Assembly (NCBI GenBank): GCA_922989275.2
Contig: OV277863.1
Coordinates: 16,706,001 to 16,770,000 of the forward strand
Direction of reading: 5' to 3'
DNA: 64,000 nt
DNA from: Gari tellinella
Lineage: Eukaryota; Mollusca; Bivalvia; Cardiida; Psammobiidae
Part shown: positions 20,638 through 32,209 of the stretch, piece after piece
Position numbering within the stretch: position 1 is the first letter of the stretch
Layout of the letters: every line of letters begins with the position of its first letter
Notes under the pieces: generated by a model
Database searches by the model: none
Told to the model about the DNA's origin: nothing
What the model saw: only the letters and a program-made list of their open reading frames with translations
Translations under genes and position numbers: made by a program

Positions 20638-21810
20638 ACAAGAGCCGTATACGGCCCTAAATCGCTCACCTGGAAACCGTTGATGTAAATGTAACATACC
20701 TTGGAAAGCTGAGAAATTATGACAATACTATTGTGCCAATTGCTGATGCTGAGTGCAAACTATCTTAGCTCAGGGTACTGTGGTTTCAGACAAGAAGATT
20801 TTTAAAAGTTTTTATTGAACAAATCTATTTTTAGCTCCTGTGACCTAGATATGCAATGGACCGGAAGCATTTGAACAATATTGATAAAGTACCTCTAGAA
20901 GTTACACCATGTCAAATATCAAAGTTCTAGCTATTTAGTTTCAGTGAAGAAGAGGTTTGTAGATTTCAGTCTATATCTCTATGTAAATTTGTGACCCCGG
21001 AACGGGGCCATTTCTGACCCCAGGGACATAATTTGAACAATCTTGATAGAGGACCTGAAGATGATGCTTTGTGCAAAATATCTAAGCTCAGTGTACTGTG
21101 GTTTCAGACAAGAAGATTTTTTTAAGTTTTTATTGAAAAAATCTATTTATAGCTCCTGTGACCTAGATATGCAGCGGACTGGAACCATTTGAACAATATT
21201 GGTAGAGTGAATATCTACAAGTTAAACTATGCCAAATAGCAAAGCTCTAGCCATATTAGTTTCAGTGGAAAAGAGGTTTGAAGATTTCACAATATAACTC
21301 CATGTAAATTTGTGACCCCTGGGGCGGGGCCATTTTTGACCCCAGGGACATAATTTGAACAAACTTGATAGAGGACCTGAAGATGATGCTTTGTGCAAAC
21401 TATCTAAGCTCAGGGTATGTGGTTTCAGACAAGAAGATTGTTTAAGTTTTTATTGAAAAAATCTATTTTTAGCTCCCATGACCTAGTTATGCAACGGAAC
21501 GGCACCATTTGGACAATATTGGTAAAGTACCTCCAGAAGTTACACCATGCCAAATATCAAAGCTCTAGCCATATTAGTTTCAGAGTAGAAGAGGTTTGAA
21601 GGTTTCACTATATAACTCTATGTAAATTTGCAACGGATCGGAAATATTTGAACAACTTTCAAAGAGGACTATATAAGGATCATTCCTGACAAGTTTGGTT
21701 AAAATCCATCCAGTAGTTTAGGAGGAGGTGTGGTTTAAAGAAATTGTTGACGACGGACACATGACGTTAAAAATACTTCACATTGGCACTTTGTGCCAGG
21801 TGAGCTAAAA
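20638..21810. repeat. Interspersed repeat with GCTCACCTGG / CCAGGTGAGC ends, about 1.17 kb
   Basis: Starts AGAGCCGTATACGGCCCTAA then ATCGCTCACCTGG and ends TTGTGCCAGGTGAGCTAAAA, so the ends are inverted copies. Inside are three direct units of about 320 bp starting near 20822, 21140 and 21460 (AATCTATTTTTAGCTCC, GACCTAGATATGCA, TTTGTGACCCC). This general design is, from memory, widespread in bivalve genomes. No protein is encoded. Confidence 0.8.
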
Positions 21811-22425
21811 ACAAAAGGTCTAAAACTCTTTCGTCTGAAAAGAGCATTTTTGATTAGAAATGTTTTTCATAGAAGAAAAACAATGGTGCTCATATTCAGG
21901 AGCTATTTTTATTTCTTAAAGGAAATAAAATCACATTAGACAATCGTTCATTGCAATATTCAAGGTGTTATCAAGACTAGAAAGTCTTATAATACAAAAT
22001 TACCTCTCTTTGATTTGAAATAAGAATGAACCTTAAGTGCATGTGTCATTCAATCTGTATGTTTTTACTGGAATACATTGGTGAACATATGAGCCTTTAC
22101 AATCACAAACAAAACTGGAGTTGATATTACTTTAAAAGATATAGAGCTTTGAAATTTAACTTTTTTTATGCTAAGCAGTGAATTATAGAGTTTTCTCAGT
22201 ATATTATACTGTTATAATCTTCAGTGAATTATAACTTTTAGGAACTATTTTTCCCCAAGCTAATTTTTTCTATTACAAATGTACCTCCTTTTAATTTGAA
22301 TAATAATGCCAAACACTATTATTTCCCATGTAAAGTGTCTTCTGCTAAGTCAAATTGTTGTTCAATAAGCTGTGATTTGCTCTTTTGAGTGTTACTCATT
22401 AAAGCAAGAGCATAGCAAAATGGAT
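21811..22425. other. AT-rich stretch, nothing recognised
   Basis: No gene or repeat recognised. Confidence 0.55.
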
Positions 22426-22429
22426 ATTA

Positions 22430-23115
22430 ATGAAAGACATTGACTTTTTAAGGTTATGTGAGATGTTGGAAATAAAAATAAAACAGTTTGCCAAATTGGG
22501 TAATTATCCAAAACAGTTCAATCATATTTTTTCGATAAAAAAAGACTGTGTCCCAGATACACGAATGCAAAATATGAAAGTCCTAGGCCTAGGCTACTGG
22601 TTCAAATGTTATAGACATTTAAAGATGTTTACAAAAGTAAGTGAAAGGTCGAGGTCACAAGGTCAAAGAGAGTTGTGTGGTTAGAAAGGTCCTGACTCAG
22701 GGAAGACAATTGCCAAGTTAAGAGGCCCAGTTGCATTAATCAAGAGTTATAGCCAAGGTTAAGGTTTTTGGTTAAATTTTGATTAAATAGGTCAAAGGTC
22801 CAGGTCAAGGTCACATGGTCAAATAGCGTTGTATGGTTGCAAAGGTCTTGATTCAAGAAATATACATACGAAAAAATGAAAGCCCTAGGCCTAAGGGTTT
22901 AAATGTTATAGACATTTAAAGATTTTTACAAAAGTAGGTCAAGTTCTAAAAGGTTTGTATGGTTGGAAAGGTCTTGCCACTGGGAAGACATATGCCAAGT
23001 ATAAAAGGCACGTGTGCAATAATGCAAGAGATATAGCTAAGGTTAAGGTTTTTGGCACAGACAGACAGACAGATGGACAAACAAACAAACAGGACAAAAA
23101 CGATATTACAGTTTT
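22430..23115. repeat. Interspersed repeat with GGTCAAGGTCA core and ACAG/AAAC microsatellite tail
   Basis: Two imperfect direct units: AAAGTCCTAGGCCTAGG ... ATGTTATAGACATTTAAAGA ... GGTCACAAGGTCAAA at about 22577-22680, and GAAAGCCCTAGGCCTAAGG ... ATGTTATAGACATTTAAAGA at about 22879-22925. Then GCAAGAGATATAGCTAAGGT, a run of ACAGACAGACAGATGG and ACAAACAAACAAACAGG at 23057-23093. Common mollusc-type repeat; class not known to me. Confidence 0.65.
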
Positions 23116-24713
23116 TGTCATGTCTGTTTGTTTGTTTGTTTTTCCGTTAGTATATGCCGGCGAATCATAGATTCTGGGTGCATAGAAAGTATCAATTGGT
23201 CATTGCCAAGATATCAGTTCAAGATATACTTTTATCTTTCTATATGATGTGATGAAGAATCTGATATCATATCATGCATTGTCAGATCTGTCTAGTGTAG
23301 TTTACAGACAGTTTACTGACAATGCCATTTTGAGAATGTTCATAATATGATAACAAAACAATGTCTTGACAGCAGCTTTAAGTGTCCATTGTCTCAATTC
23401 CTTTACTTTATCCTCCTTGGTCCACTTGTCTCATTATAATTTGTTAAACTGATGTCATCAGTTTTATCCATTTTTTGTCATTCATCCAATTATTTTGTCC
23501 TCTGCCGGTGTTGTTGAATTCATTTCTCTTTGGGCGGAATCATCCAAGCAAAAACACACAGCAAAGAACTCATCATAGTGATATTTACATAATGAGTTAC
23601 TAAATGCATGCTTCTGAAGGGATAGGCTATCTCTCTTGTCCAATTACACAAAAACAGGTTGATGTGTTTATTATAGGTCTCTACATAGCAGCAATTCTCC
23701 TGATTTGAAGTTGTGTTGACTGTAGAGTAAGTCAGTGCTGTTATCAATTTCAATTCCTGGCATTTTATATAGATTGGTGCAGAAACTGACAGATTAGGAC
23801 ATCACGGCTAAAAGATAATACCAGATATGTGTATTTAATCAACAGTTCAATACATTGCCATAAACAATCACCAAAGTCAGTGAATAGCATATTTTTTGTC
23901 TGTAGCTTCAAATTCAAATTCCCTACCTCTGTCAACTGCAACAAAACAGAGCAGCAGTAGATGCTAATCTTCCAACTTGTCCAATCATTCCATCAGATTT
24001 CTTTGCTAACACTAGGTCGCTTTAGAAGAAGTGCAAGCAGGCTCTCAGAAAGTGTTGAAAATGGTAACTGAGGTATTGCCAAGTTGTCACATTATACTGA
24101 ATTGTCAATTTTTTAATTTGTCCAAGTCACATTATACTGATTTTTTACACATTTTTCAGTTTTTCAGGTGTTTTTTTTAAGTATGTCCTGAAATACACTT
24201 TCTTGTTAATGGATCCTGAGGTCTAAACACTGGTGGTACCAAAGTATAATCAACATATATAAACTGCTTTCAGCTTCCATCTGCTAGGATATTGGAAATA
24301 TTGCACATGAAATAATATTTCTGTATAAAATGTAACTATTTTCTCCAGTGTAGAAATGAAGTTAATGTGTAAATAGGCATATAGATGGAGTAAAAGGATT
24401 AAATCACAACCTTTATCAAAATACTTCAATAAACAAACCTGTTGGCCATCTGCTTTACCTTTGTCCTGTATTAAGTAAGCTATAACCTGTATCAAAAACT
24501 GCTACTAATACACTTTAAGTGGCCGGTTAACACAATATTGGCTGTTTATTGTTTAATGCAGAATTTTCAATTTTCAAGGCTTGTCATTGCTTTTTTCTTG
24601 CATAATAATTATGTCCTCATCAAAGGGTTTCATAATCAACTGATTTTCATTATCGATCAACATATATACATGTAATTGGACAAACCACTTCGATTAATCA
24701 TTGATTATACAAA
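23116..24713. other. Nothing recognised
   Basis: Short random open frames only; no hairpins or repeats recognised in this 1.6 kb. Confidence 0.5.
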
Positions 24714-24714
24714 A

Positions 24715-25350
24715 CAAGGGCCGCTATGGCCCTAAATCGCTCACCTGGTACACCATGGCAAACTTGACCTATAGTGACCTAGATTATGACTGGACATGAC
24801 CCACAATCAACCTTTAGAGGGTAAACAAGATGTTCCTATGATTTGACCTAGTGACCTAGTTTTTGACCGGACATGACCCATATTCAAACTAGACCTATAT
24901 ATAAATGAGACAAACATTCTGACTAAGTTTCATCAAGATCCAATGAGATTTGTAGTCTCTAGAGTGTTAAAAAGATTTTTCTATGATTTAACCTTATTGA
25001 CCTAGTTTTTGACCGGACATGGCCCATATTTGAACTTGACCTAAATATCAACGACACAAACATTCTGACCTATTTTCATCAAGATCCAATGAGATTTGTA
25101 GCCTCTAGAGTGTTAACAAGGTTTTTCTATGATTTGACCTAGTGACCTAGTTTTTGACCCAACATGACCCACATTCAAACTTGGCCTAGATTTCTACTAG
25201 ACAAACATTGTGATCAAGTTTCATGAAGATCCAATGAGATTTGTAGCCGGAAGAGTGTTAACGAACAATTGTGAACAGACAGACGGACCGACGGACATCC
25301 AGCGATCCTAAAAGCTCTCCTTGGCACTTCGTGCCAGGTGAGCTAAAAAA
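24715..25350. repeat. Interspersed repeat with GCTCACCTGG / CCAGGTGAGC ends, about 0.63 kb
   Basis: Starts CAAGGGCCGCTATGGCCCTA then AATCGCTCACCTGG and ends GTGCCAGGTGAGCTAAAA. Inside, four decayed direct units with GTGACCTAGTTTTTGACC and CATCAAGATCCAATGAGATT, spaced by about 130 bp, and before the end ACAGACAGACGGACCGACGG. Same end design as 20638-21810 but different interior. Confidence 0.8.
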
Positions 25351-26010
25351 AAAGAGAAATTTAAATTTTAATATAAATTTAGTAACTAAAATCTTAAAGT
25401 TGACAATAAAAAAATCAGATTATATTTTTTTGACTTTAATTGCACATCTGAAGATTAAAATCCCAGCATAACTGTCAAATTGCCAAAATCCCGCAATCCA
25501 AAATCCCGCAATTTTAAAACCTGAAAATGTAGGCACATTCGTAATCTAAACCTATTAAATGAAGTAATGCCCGATGATTATGGAGGCAACATTGCTTACA
25601 AACCCGTGAAATTGGTGGAAACAAATTGACTTTTAAATCTGTTTTGTTGACATTCGATCGAAGACGAATCATAACGGAAATGTTCCGGCTTGGTTCGGAT
25701 GACGTCACACAGTGTATATGAATTATCGCCGCGCTTCGTACTAATCACATGACCTTTACGCAATCCTACGAACCAAACCGTTAGTCTTATTTGTAAACAA
25801 ACCCGCTTAAAATGTAAACCAACAAGATAAGAATTTGACACATTTAAGTAGGATTCTTTACCAAGTGGGGACATATGCCAGGCTTCTTACACGCGATTTC
25901 ACTAATTTTAATAATACATAGAAAATGCACACATTTAAGAAATTGCGCGTTTTAGACGCACATTTCCGTAGTATTCTGCCTTTAATACAAACATTGCTAT
26001 TTTACTTAGA
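25351..26010. other. Nothing recognised
   Basis: No supported gene or repeat; overlapping short frames are likely chance. Confidence 0.5.
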
Positions 26011-26012
26011 AT

Positions 26013-26675
26013 AGAATAAAATGCATTATTTCAATAAAATCAATATTTGATTTTATTATCTATTCTCTAAACTCTATCGAATGATCACTTTCAATCAATT
26101 GTTGATAGCCTGCATTGGGCGCTCTACCATTATTTATATCAGTCGGCAATCTTTAGCCGGTCGGTTCATTGCTGATTGATGGGGGTAATGTGATCGCCGT
26201 TTTGGGGACTGTCTCTTATATGTTTATTTATGTTTTATTTCAGATCTAATTGTAGTTATTTTGTCTTTTCTCGATTTGTAGGTACATTTATGTTATTTCA
26301 TGTAAAGCGCTTTTAGAATAAAATTCATTATTTCAATAAATCAATTATTTGATTTTATTATCTATTCTCTAAACTCTATCGAATGATCACTTTCAATCAA
26401 TTGTTGATAGCCTGCATGGGGCGCTCTACCATTATTTATATCAGTCGGCAATCTTTAGCCGGTCGGTTCATTGCTGATTGATGGGGGTAATGTGATCGCC
26501 GTTTTAGGGACTGTCTCTTATATGTTTATTCATGTTTTATTTCAGATCTAATTGTAGTTATTTTGTCTTTTCTCGATTTGAAGGTACATTTATGTTATTT
26601 CATGTAAAGCGCTTTTGAACGCACAACCCCTGTGTAAAAAGAGCGCTATATAAATCTGGTATAATAATAATAATC
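26013..26675. repeat. 302-bp direct duplication ending in an L2-like 3' tail
   Basis: Unit 1 starts at 26013 and unit 2 at 26315 (AGAATAAAA...), with near-identical content (GAATGATCACTTTCAATCAA, CAGTCGGCAATCTTTAGCCG, GTGATCGCCGTTTT). Unit 2 continues into AAAGCGCTTTTGAACGC, AGAGCGCTATATAAAT and a TAATAATAATAA run at about 26658. That GCGCTATATAAAT plus TAA-repeat ending is typical of L2-type LINE/SINE 3' tails. Confidence 0.75.
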
Positions 26676-27090
26676 AATAATCGGAAATAATCGATCATCG
26701 TTTAAACACTGTCAAACCAGTGTTTTTTTGAGGGACCTGTTCCCATTTCACGGCACAATTTTTTCCCAAAAAATGAGCTTTTTACGACACCAATTTTCCC
26801 CAAAAAATTAAGTATTTTACGCCGTTACGCCCAATTGGAGGGGTACCAACTTATTCCAAAAGTGATGAAAAAAACCCACTGAAAGCTACCTCATACTATA
26901 ATACAGTTTCTTGCTGTGGAAATGAATCAACTACTCCAATGAAAAGATTTATGCGCCATCTGCTTTACTTTTGTCCTACAGGTATTAAGCAATAACATGT
27001 ATCAAACACTGCTATTTGTACATTTTCAAGTGGCCGCGTAACACTTTTATGATTGTTTAGTGTTTACTGCAGAATTTTAAAACATTTTCA
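26676..27090. other. Nothing recognised
   Basis: Contains TTTTTTCCCAAAAAATGAGC and TTTTCCCCAAAAAATTAAG, a partial short duplication, but nothing I can classify. Confidence 0.5.
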
Positions 27091-27093
27091 TTT

Positions 27094-27330
27094 ACGGTGG
27101 TAGAAGTCAAGTGGTAACGTACTCATCTACGGTACCAGAGGTCGTGAGATCTATCCCCCACCGTCCATGCGGCCTGACTAGTGGATTTTTCTGAACCCTG
27201 ATGATGTACAGGAATGTTCTTGAGCAAGATATGCACCGCTAATTGCTCCTCTCTAGTCTCTACTCAGGGGTTAAAATGGGTACCCATGAGGGGTCTGAGC
27301 CAATACTCAGGGCTGCCATATGTTGATCAT
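27094..27330 (+). repeat. tRNA-derived SINE
   Basis: Head reads GGTGGTAGAAGTCAAGTGGT (A-box-like), ACTCATCTACGGTACCAGAG, then GTCGTGAGATCTATCCCCCA, a decayed B box (ancestral GGTTCGATCCC would fit). This tRNA-like head with CTACGGTACCAGAGGTCGTG followed by GGCCTGACTAGTGG and CTTGAGCAAGATAT is typical of widespread invertebrate SINEs. The 3' end is indistinct and runs into a piece (27330-27400) resembling 6880-6970. Confidence 0.7.
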
Positions 27331-27425
27331 AAAAATCCTTAGATTTCAATTTTTCAGACGCAGTTTTACCAATCGTACCTTTACCGCATAGCCTGTTTCT
27401 TGTTTGAAGACACATGACTGCTTTA

Positions 27426-29114
27426 CAGGACTGGCCGTTTCTGGACTAGTCCTATTTTAACAATGGAAATCTTTTATCTGTATATAATGATAGAAATGAT
27501 TTAGTTTTCAGCATATTGTGTCTTAATCAGATGTATATCTGTCAATCAGTTCGCAACAAATCTGATTTGATGCGATAGTCGATTTCTTAAACAATTTTGT
27601 AGTACTGGTTTGGAGGTACGACTTGTTTTGGCGTGTTTACATTTGACAAATTTTAAGAACTTTCAAGTTTAATGAGGTTTTAGACAGTCATACATTCTAT
27701 CTAACCAAGAATGGCACGAGTGTGGGATTGACAGAGTCTGTTTGCTTTTTATGGTGTAAATACATGACATAAATTGGTGTGAAAATCATACATAAATGAG
27801 TGTTGTGACAGTATATGATCTTAGGGAAATTACTCACTTAGCCAAAGCAGAGTACTAATGGACTGGTGATATGAGCCAGTCATTTCTGCTTTACTTAAAT
27901 GAATAGTGCAATTACATATATGTGATATGTGGATTTAAGTTAATGAGTCATGAACTGTATTGAGAAGACACTTATAATTTGACCAGTCTCTGGTCTTATT
28001 GTATATGTGTCTTTTCAGTTTAACTCCTTGTGAAATTGTTATTCAAAATCAACCCTATCTTGTGTGTGATATTTGACTTGTTGTTTTAATGATGGAGAAT
28101 TTGCTTAATCCAAGGGAAATAACTCATTTGACCTAAGCATGGGACTAACTGATGTTGCCCCTGCTTTCCCTAAATGAGTGGTGCAATAAAATATATGTGA
28201 TATTTGAATTCAGTTTAGTTAATGGGTCATGAATTGTATTGAGAAGACACATATGATCCGGTTTAGTCTCGGGTCATTTTCTACATGTGTCTTTTCAGTA
28301 TAGTTCTTTCAGATTGCAATTCATCTTCAACTCTATCTTATGTGTATGATAGTTGATATGGTATTTTAATGATGGAGAATAGCTTGATCCAAGGGAAATA
28401 ACTCATTTGGTCTGAGCTTGGGACTAACTGATGTTCACATGGACCAGTTGCCTAAGCTTTCCCTAAATGAGTGGTGCGATAATATATATGTGATATTTGG
28501 ATTCAGTTTAGTTAATGTGTCTTGAATTGTATTGAGAAGACACATATGACCTGTTTTAGTCTCAAGTCATATTCTACATGTGTCCTTTCAGTATAGTTCT
28601 TGCAGATTGCTATTACAATTCAACTCTTATCTAATCTTATGTGTATGATAGTTGATATGTTGTTTTAAAGTTGCTTGATTATAGTATCTTATAACTCTGA
28701 ATAGAGTGGTAGTGTACTAAGTGATTATTGGTATGTTATGTTATTACTGATGTATTGTACACTGAAGAGAAATAAATAAATAGGTCTCGTGCATAGGTGA
28801 GTTAACATTACACCTAATTTTATACCAGTACTTAATAGCTCTTACTTTACAAATGAGTGACAATGGAAACCGTCCTAATTCGCCATAAACGGCATCATTA
28901 GAAGTTTGCTTTTTCACACCCAAGACGTATTTACAAAATCTTAGGTGCAGTTTGTCAACTTCTTTTAGGTTATATACACCCCAAATTTCTGCACCATATA
29001 ATAATATTGGTACAACCATGCTGTCAAATAGAGAGAGTTTTGTCTTAACATTAAGATGGATCTTATCAAAAGGATATAAAAGGTTTGAGTAGGCATATAA
29101 TGCCTGTTCATGTA
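27426..29114. repeat. Duplicated block, copy 2 (of 10615-12303)
   Basis: Near-identical to copy 1, including its 3-unit array (27822-28671) and the LINE RT end. Both edges are sharp: sequence before CAGGACTGGCC and after TTCATGTA differs from copy 1. Confidence 0.95.
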
Positions 29115-29139
29115 CTGGCTTAGAAGTTATGACATTCAC
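28744..29139 (-). pseudogene. LINE fragment in duplicated block, copy 2
   Basis: Open frame of 131 codons containing ALYAYSNLLYPFDKIHL, SMVVPILLYGAEIWGVYNL and VYGELGRFPLSLICKVRAIK. The coding match starts only at the block edge; the first residues (MNVITSKPV) come from unrelated flanking DNA. It lacks RT blocks 1-5. Confidence 0.85.
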
Positions 29140-29157
29140 CTATATATTTGACCTTCA

Positions 29158-29182
29158 TGGATGACCTTGACCTTGACCTTGA
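29158..29182. repeat. GACCTT microsatellite
   Basis: ATGACCTTGACCTTGACCTT, about 3-4 units, a short run common in mollusc repeats. Confidence 0.8.
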
Positions 29183-29371
29183 CATGCCTCCATTCAAACT
29201 GTGCAGCTCTTTGAGATACACATGCATGCCATTTATGAAGTTATTATTTCTACTGACTGTCTTATTTCACATTCAAATAACTCAACTATATTCACTGTGT
29301 TGCGGTGCCGGAAACACTTATATAAATATTTAATATATGCATGCTATTAAATACCAGCCTATGTAAAAACT

Positions 29372-29545
29372 TTTTTTTTCAAATCATGTTGAATCAAATT
29401 TCCAGATGCCGGTTTTCGACATGATTTCAATTTTTTTTTCAAATTATGTTTTTTTTTCAAATCATGTCGACTGTGAAAACATGATTTGAAAAAATTGACA
29501 TGATTTGAAAAAAAAATTCAAATTAGAATTTTTTTCAAATCATGC
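29372..29545. repeat. Cluster of TTTTTTCAAATCATG motifs in both orientations
   Basis: Seven copies of CAAATCATG or the complement CATGATTTG (some with one change) in about 170 bp, each next to a T- or A-run. The middle pair (TCAAATCATGTCGACTG and AAAACATGATTTGAAAA) forms a hairpin at about 29456-29496. Confidence 0.75.
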
Positions 29546-29734
29546 CGCTACAATGCACACACATCATTACAATTTTGCAAGGGAACTGTCTGACTAGGGA
29601 TAACATGTACCATCGAAAGTAGGTCTGGAAATTTCTTTAAGTTTTTATTGTTGACCCTTTTTGAAAACAAAATTTGTTGACCAGATTAGATAGCTCTTGA
29701 ATTTGATTTGTATTCTAATTCGATCTGTCTGACA

Positions 29735-29869
29735 AGAGTTTGCGCAGTTTAGAGCCTGGTCAGACGCCGGGTTACCCGGCGTCTGATCTGGCTCCAAACC
29801 GTTTGCAACGGAAATAACAGTTTTAGCGTAAACGCGTTTATTGGGAAAGATTATCGATTCTCCACTGTA
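29735..29869. repeat. TA-flanked MITE, right half only
   Basis: Palindrome CGCAGTTTAGAGCCTGGTCA with GGCTCCAAACCGTTTGC, arm TTTTAGCGTAAACGCG and end GATTCTCCACTGTA. Left arm missing. Confidence 0.8.
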
Positions 29870-29945
29870 CTCAACGACAGCTGTGACGACAGCTGTGACA
29901 AGTTATTCGAGATGTTATCGACTTACATGTATTTTATTTACTTGA

Positions 29946-30200
29946 TACAGTGGAGATGATGTTATTATTTCCCGTTTAAACGAAATTAAACGCAAACGCA
30001 CTGCAATAAAACAAAAAAACGACGACGTTTTGGAAATTCTGGCGATGAATAGATCTATTTATTTGTGTAACAAACAGTTTGGAACCTGACCAGACGTCGG
30101 GCTATCCGGAGTCTGATCTGGCTCTAAACTGTTTGCAATTAAAAAGCTTGCAATTTCTTTTACACAAACGCGTTCATATTGGTAACGTATACCCACTGTA
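29946..30200. mobile_element. TA-flanked MITE (CAGTGGAGA family), older copy
   Basis: Ends TACAGTGGAGATGATGTTAT and ATACCCACTGTA; palindrome at about 30070-30136 (AAACAGTTTGGAACCTGACC against GGCTCTAAACTGTTTGC). Confidence 0.85.
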
Positions 30201-30216
30201 TGCACGATAGCTATGT

Positions 30217-30472
30217 AGAGTGGAGAAGACGTTATTGTTTCCCAATAAACGCGTTTACGCTAAATCAATTGTTTCCATTGCAAATCGTTTGGAGCCAGAC
30301 CAGACTCCGGGTAACCCGGCGTCTGATCTAGCTTTAAACTGCATTTAGACGCGTAAGAAAAACTTCTCAACTGTACCCGGCGTCTGCTCTGGCTCCAGAC
30401 GGTCGGAAATTGTTATAATTGTTTTAACACAAACACGTTAATAGGGAACGAATAACTTTTTCGCACTGTATA
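30217..30472. repeat. Two further TA-MITE pieces in tandem
   Basis: 30217-30376 runs from TAGAGTGGAGAAGACGTTAT through a palindrome (CGTTTGGAGCCAGACCAGAC with GTCTGATCTAGCTTTAAAC) to ACTTCTCAACTGTA. 30377-30472 is another right half (CGGCGTCTGCTCTGGCTCC ... TTTTCGCACTGTA). Both decayed. Confidence 0.7.
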
Positions 30473-30494
30473 CACGAGACGTAATGATATGGCA

Positions 30495-30744
30495 TACAGT
30501 TGAGAATCTGTTATTCTTTCCCGTTTAAACGCAAACGAAACGCAAACGCATTGTACTAAAATGCAGAAAATAACAACTTTTTCACATTCTGCAAGTTGAT
30601 TTTAACCTTGATGACAAACAGTTTAGAGCCTGATCAGACGCCGGGTTACCCGACGTCTGATCTGGCTCCAAACTGTTTGCATTGGAAATAATAGATTTAG
30701 CGTAAACGCATATATTGGGAAAGAATAACATTTTCTCCACTGTA
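30495..30744. mobile_element. TA-flanked MITE (CAGTGGAGAA family), 250 bp
   Basis: Complete, TA to TA, ends CAGTTGAGAATCTGTTATTC and CATTTTCTCCACTG, palindrome at about 30617-30681. Confidence 0.88.
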
Positions 30745-30841
30745 CATGTAGTAGTCAGTGTACAAAGCTCTTTAGAGCTTATAATTATTGCTTGTTCGTT
30801 CATCCGACTCTGCAAATAAAATTTATTTGATTTTACTTCAC

Positions 30842-31055
30842 TTAACCCTTAGCCTGCCACTCACGACTATAGCTCCATATGCAAACAGCTTGGATCCGGA
30901 TGAGACGCCGAGTAACTCGGCGTCTCATCCGGCTCCAAGCTGTTTGACACTCGGACAAGATTTTCAGCAATTTTGAGCAACTTTGAAGCACTTTGAAACA
31001 TGAAGCAGACGAGAAATATAGCAGACGACAATTTATTTGGCGGGCTAAGAGTTAA
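30842..31055. mobile_element. TTAA-flanked MITE with CCCTTAGCCTGCCA ends (copy 1), 214 bp
   Basis: TTAA duplications at both edges, inverted ends CCCTTAGCCTGCCA and TGGCGGGCTAAGAG. Carries the 65-nt palindrome at 30882-30946 (CAAACAGCTTGGATCCGGAT arm). A second copy of identical length is at 40064-40277; I count about six differences. Confidence 0.92.
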
Positions 31056-31695
31056 AGCACAGACCCATCGAATGCGTTAAAAGACAAGTGACTGGCAAAA
31101 CACAAGCTGATAGGTGAGGCTACCGAAATGTGGTTTACGCTGGTAGAATTCTAGGTGCGATTTAGATTACCCATTAACCCACCAATAATACCTTTCTTAC
31201 AAATCTCAGATTTTTTCAGCTTTTGTCTTATCGCATTTATTAATTCAACGATTAGCAACATCCACGTGGTCTTACCTTTGTATATATTTATATAATAATA
31301 ACTAATAAATCGAATAATGTCTTTGATACTTGAACTGTGATAGTCTCTTATAATTCTTATAAAGAATGGCTGTGTACGCCATATTTGTTGTATATGTGAT
31401 ATTTGCTATTATATGTTATGTACACAGATGAGACTTGAATAAAGATATATATTTTTTTTTTTTATTTTTTTTTTTTATCTCTACGCTACGAAAAGTAGCC
31501 CCCGGCATCTGACAGCTGAATAGGCTCCCCAATGTTTGCTTCTCTGATAAAAAAAAAAGTGCGTACATTTTCATAACTATATATAATGTTCAATATTTAA
31601 CGGCAAAGCGTGTGCAGTTAGCGTCGTTAGACGGGATACACTACTGTCATACATGTACATGTACATGTATATAATTTTTTTAAATTCTTAGAGTA
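31056..31695. other. Nothing recognised; T-rich tract
   Basis: A T-rich tract at about 31451-31477 and ACATGTACATGTACATGTAT at about 31655 are the only features. Confidence 0.55.
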
Positions 31696-31699
31696 CAGT

Positions 31700-31869
31700 G
31701 AGATATCCATTGCAAACAGTGTGGAGCCAGATCAGACGCCGGGTAAAACTGTTGTCCATAGAGACTAACATCAATAAGGTTGTCAAAACTTGTTATTTTT
31801 TACATATTGTTTTGCCTTTGCGTTTCGTTTTCGTTTAAACAGGACAGAATAACGTCTTCTCCACCGTAC
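31700..31869. repeat. TA-flanked MITE, right part
   Basis: Half palindrome CAAACAGTGTGGAGCCAGAT then CAGACGCCGGGTAAAACTG (right arm deleted), arm TTTGCGTTTCGTTTTCG and end CTTCTCCACCGTA. Confidence 0.75.
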
Positions 31870-32140
31870 TATTCTCAAATGTACTTCGCTATAAGGTAAA
31901 GGGTTATCGGTCTTTATTTCTCAAACTTAGCTCCTCTCGGCATTTAGACAAAGGATACATCCGTGTGAGCGACAAATAATTTAGGTCCTGGTCAGATGCC
32001 TGGTTTCACTAAGTCTTGTCAGAATCCAAATTCAAGAAATAGATACATTTCATGGTAGTCAGAAATATGTAGTGAATTGCAGAACTCCAAATAAGGGGGT
32101 GTCTTAAAACCTGAACTCTTTATAAGCCTAAAATCGTTAA
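31870..32140. other. Decayed palindrome; otherwise nothing recognised
   Basis: AAATAATTTAGGTCCTGGTC at about 31975 is an isolated half of the palindrome module. Confidence 0.45.
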
Positions 32141-32142
32141 AT

Positions 32143-32209
32143 CCTATGGTGTTACTACTCATTAGAATCGTCTCGAAGAGACGATTCTAAAGAGTAGTAA
32201 CACCATAGG
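32143..32209. repeat. Hairpin, 32-nt arms, 3-nt loop
   Basis: CCTATGGTGTTACTACTCAT... pairs with ...AGTAGTAACACCATAGG, one mismatch, loop GAA at 32175-32177. Unrelated to the MITE palindromes. Confidence 0.9.

Noticed and set aside
20638..21810. Coding exon of a host gene
   Set aside because: Internal direct repeats and inverted ends show a repeat; frames are short and not conserved between units.
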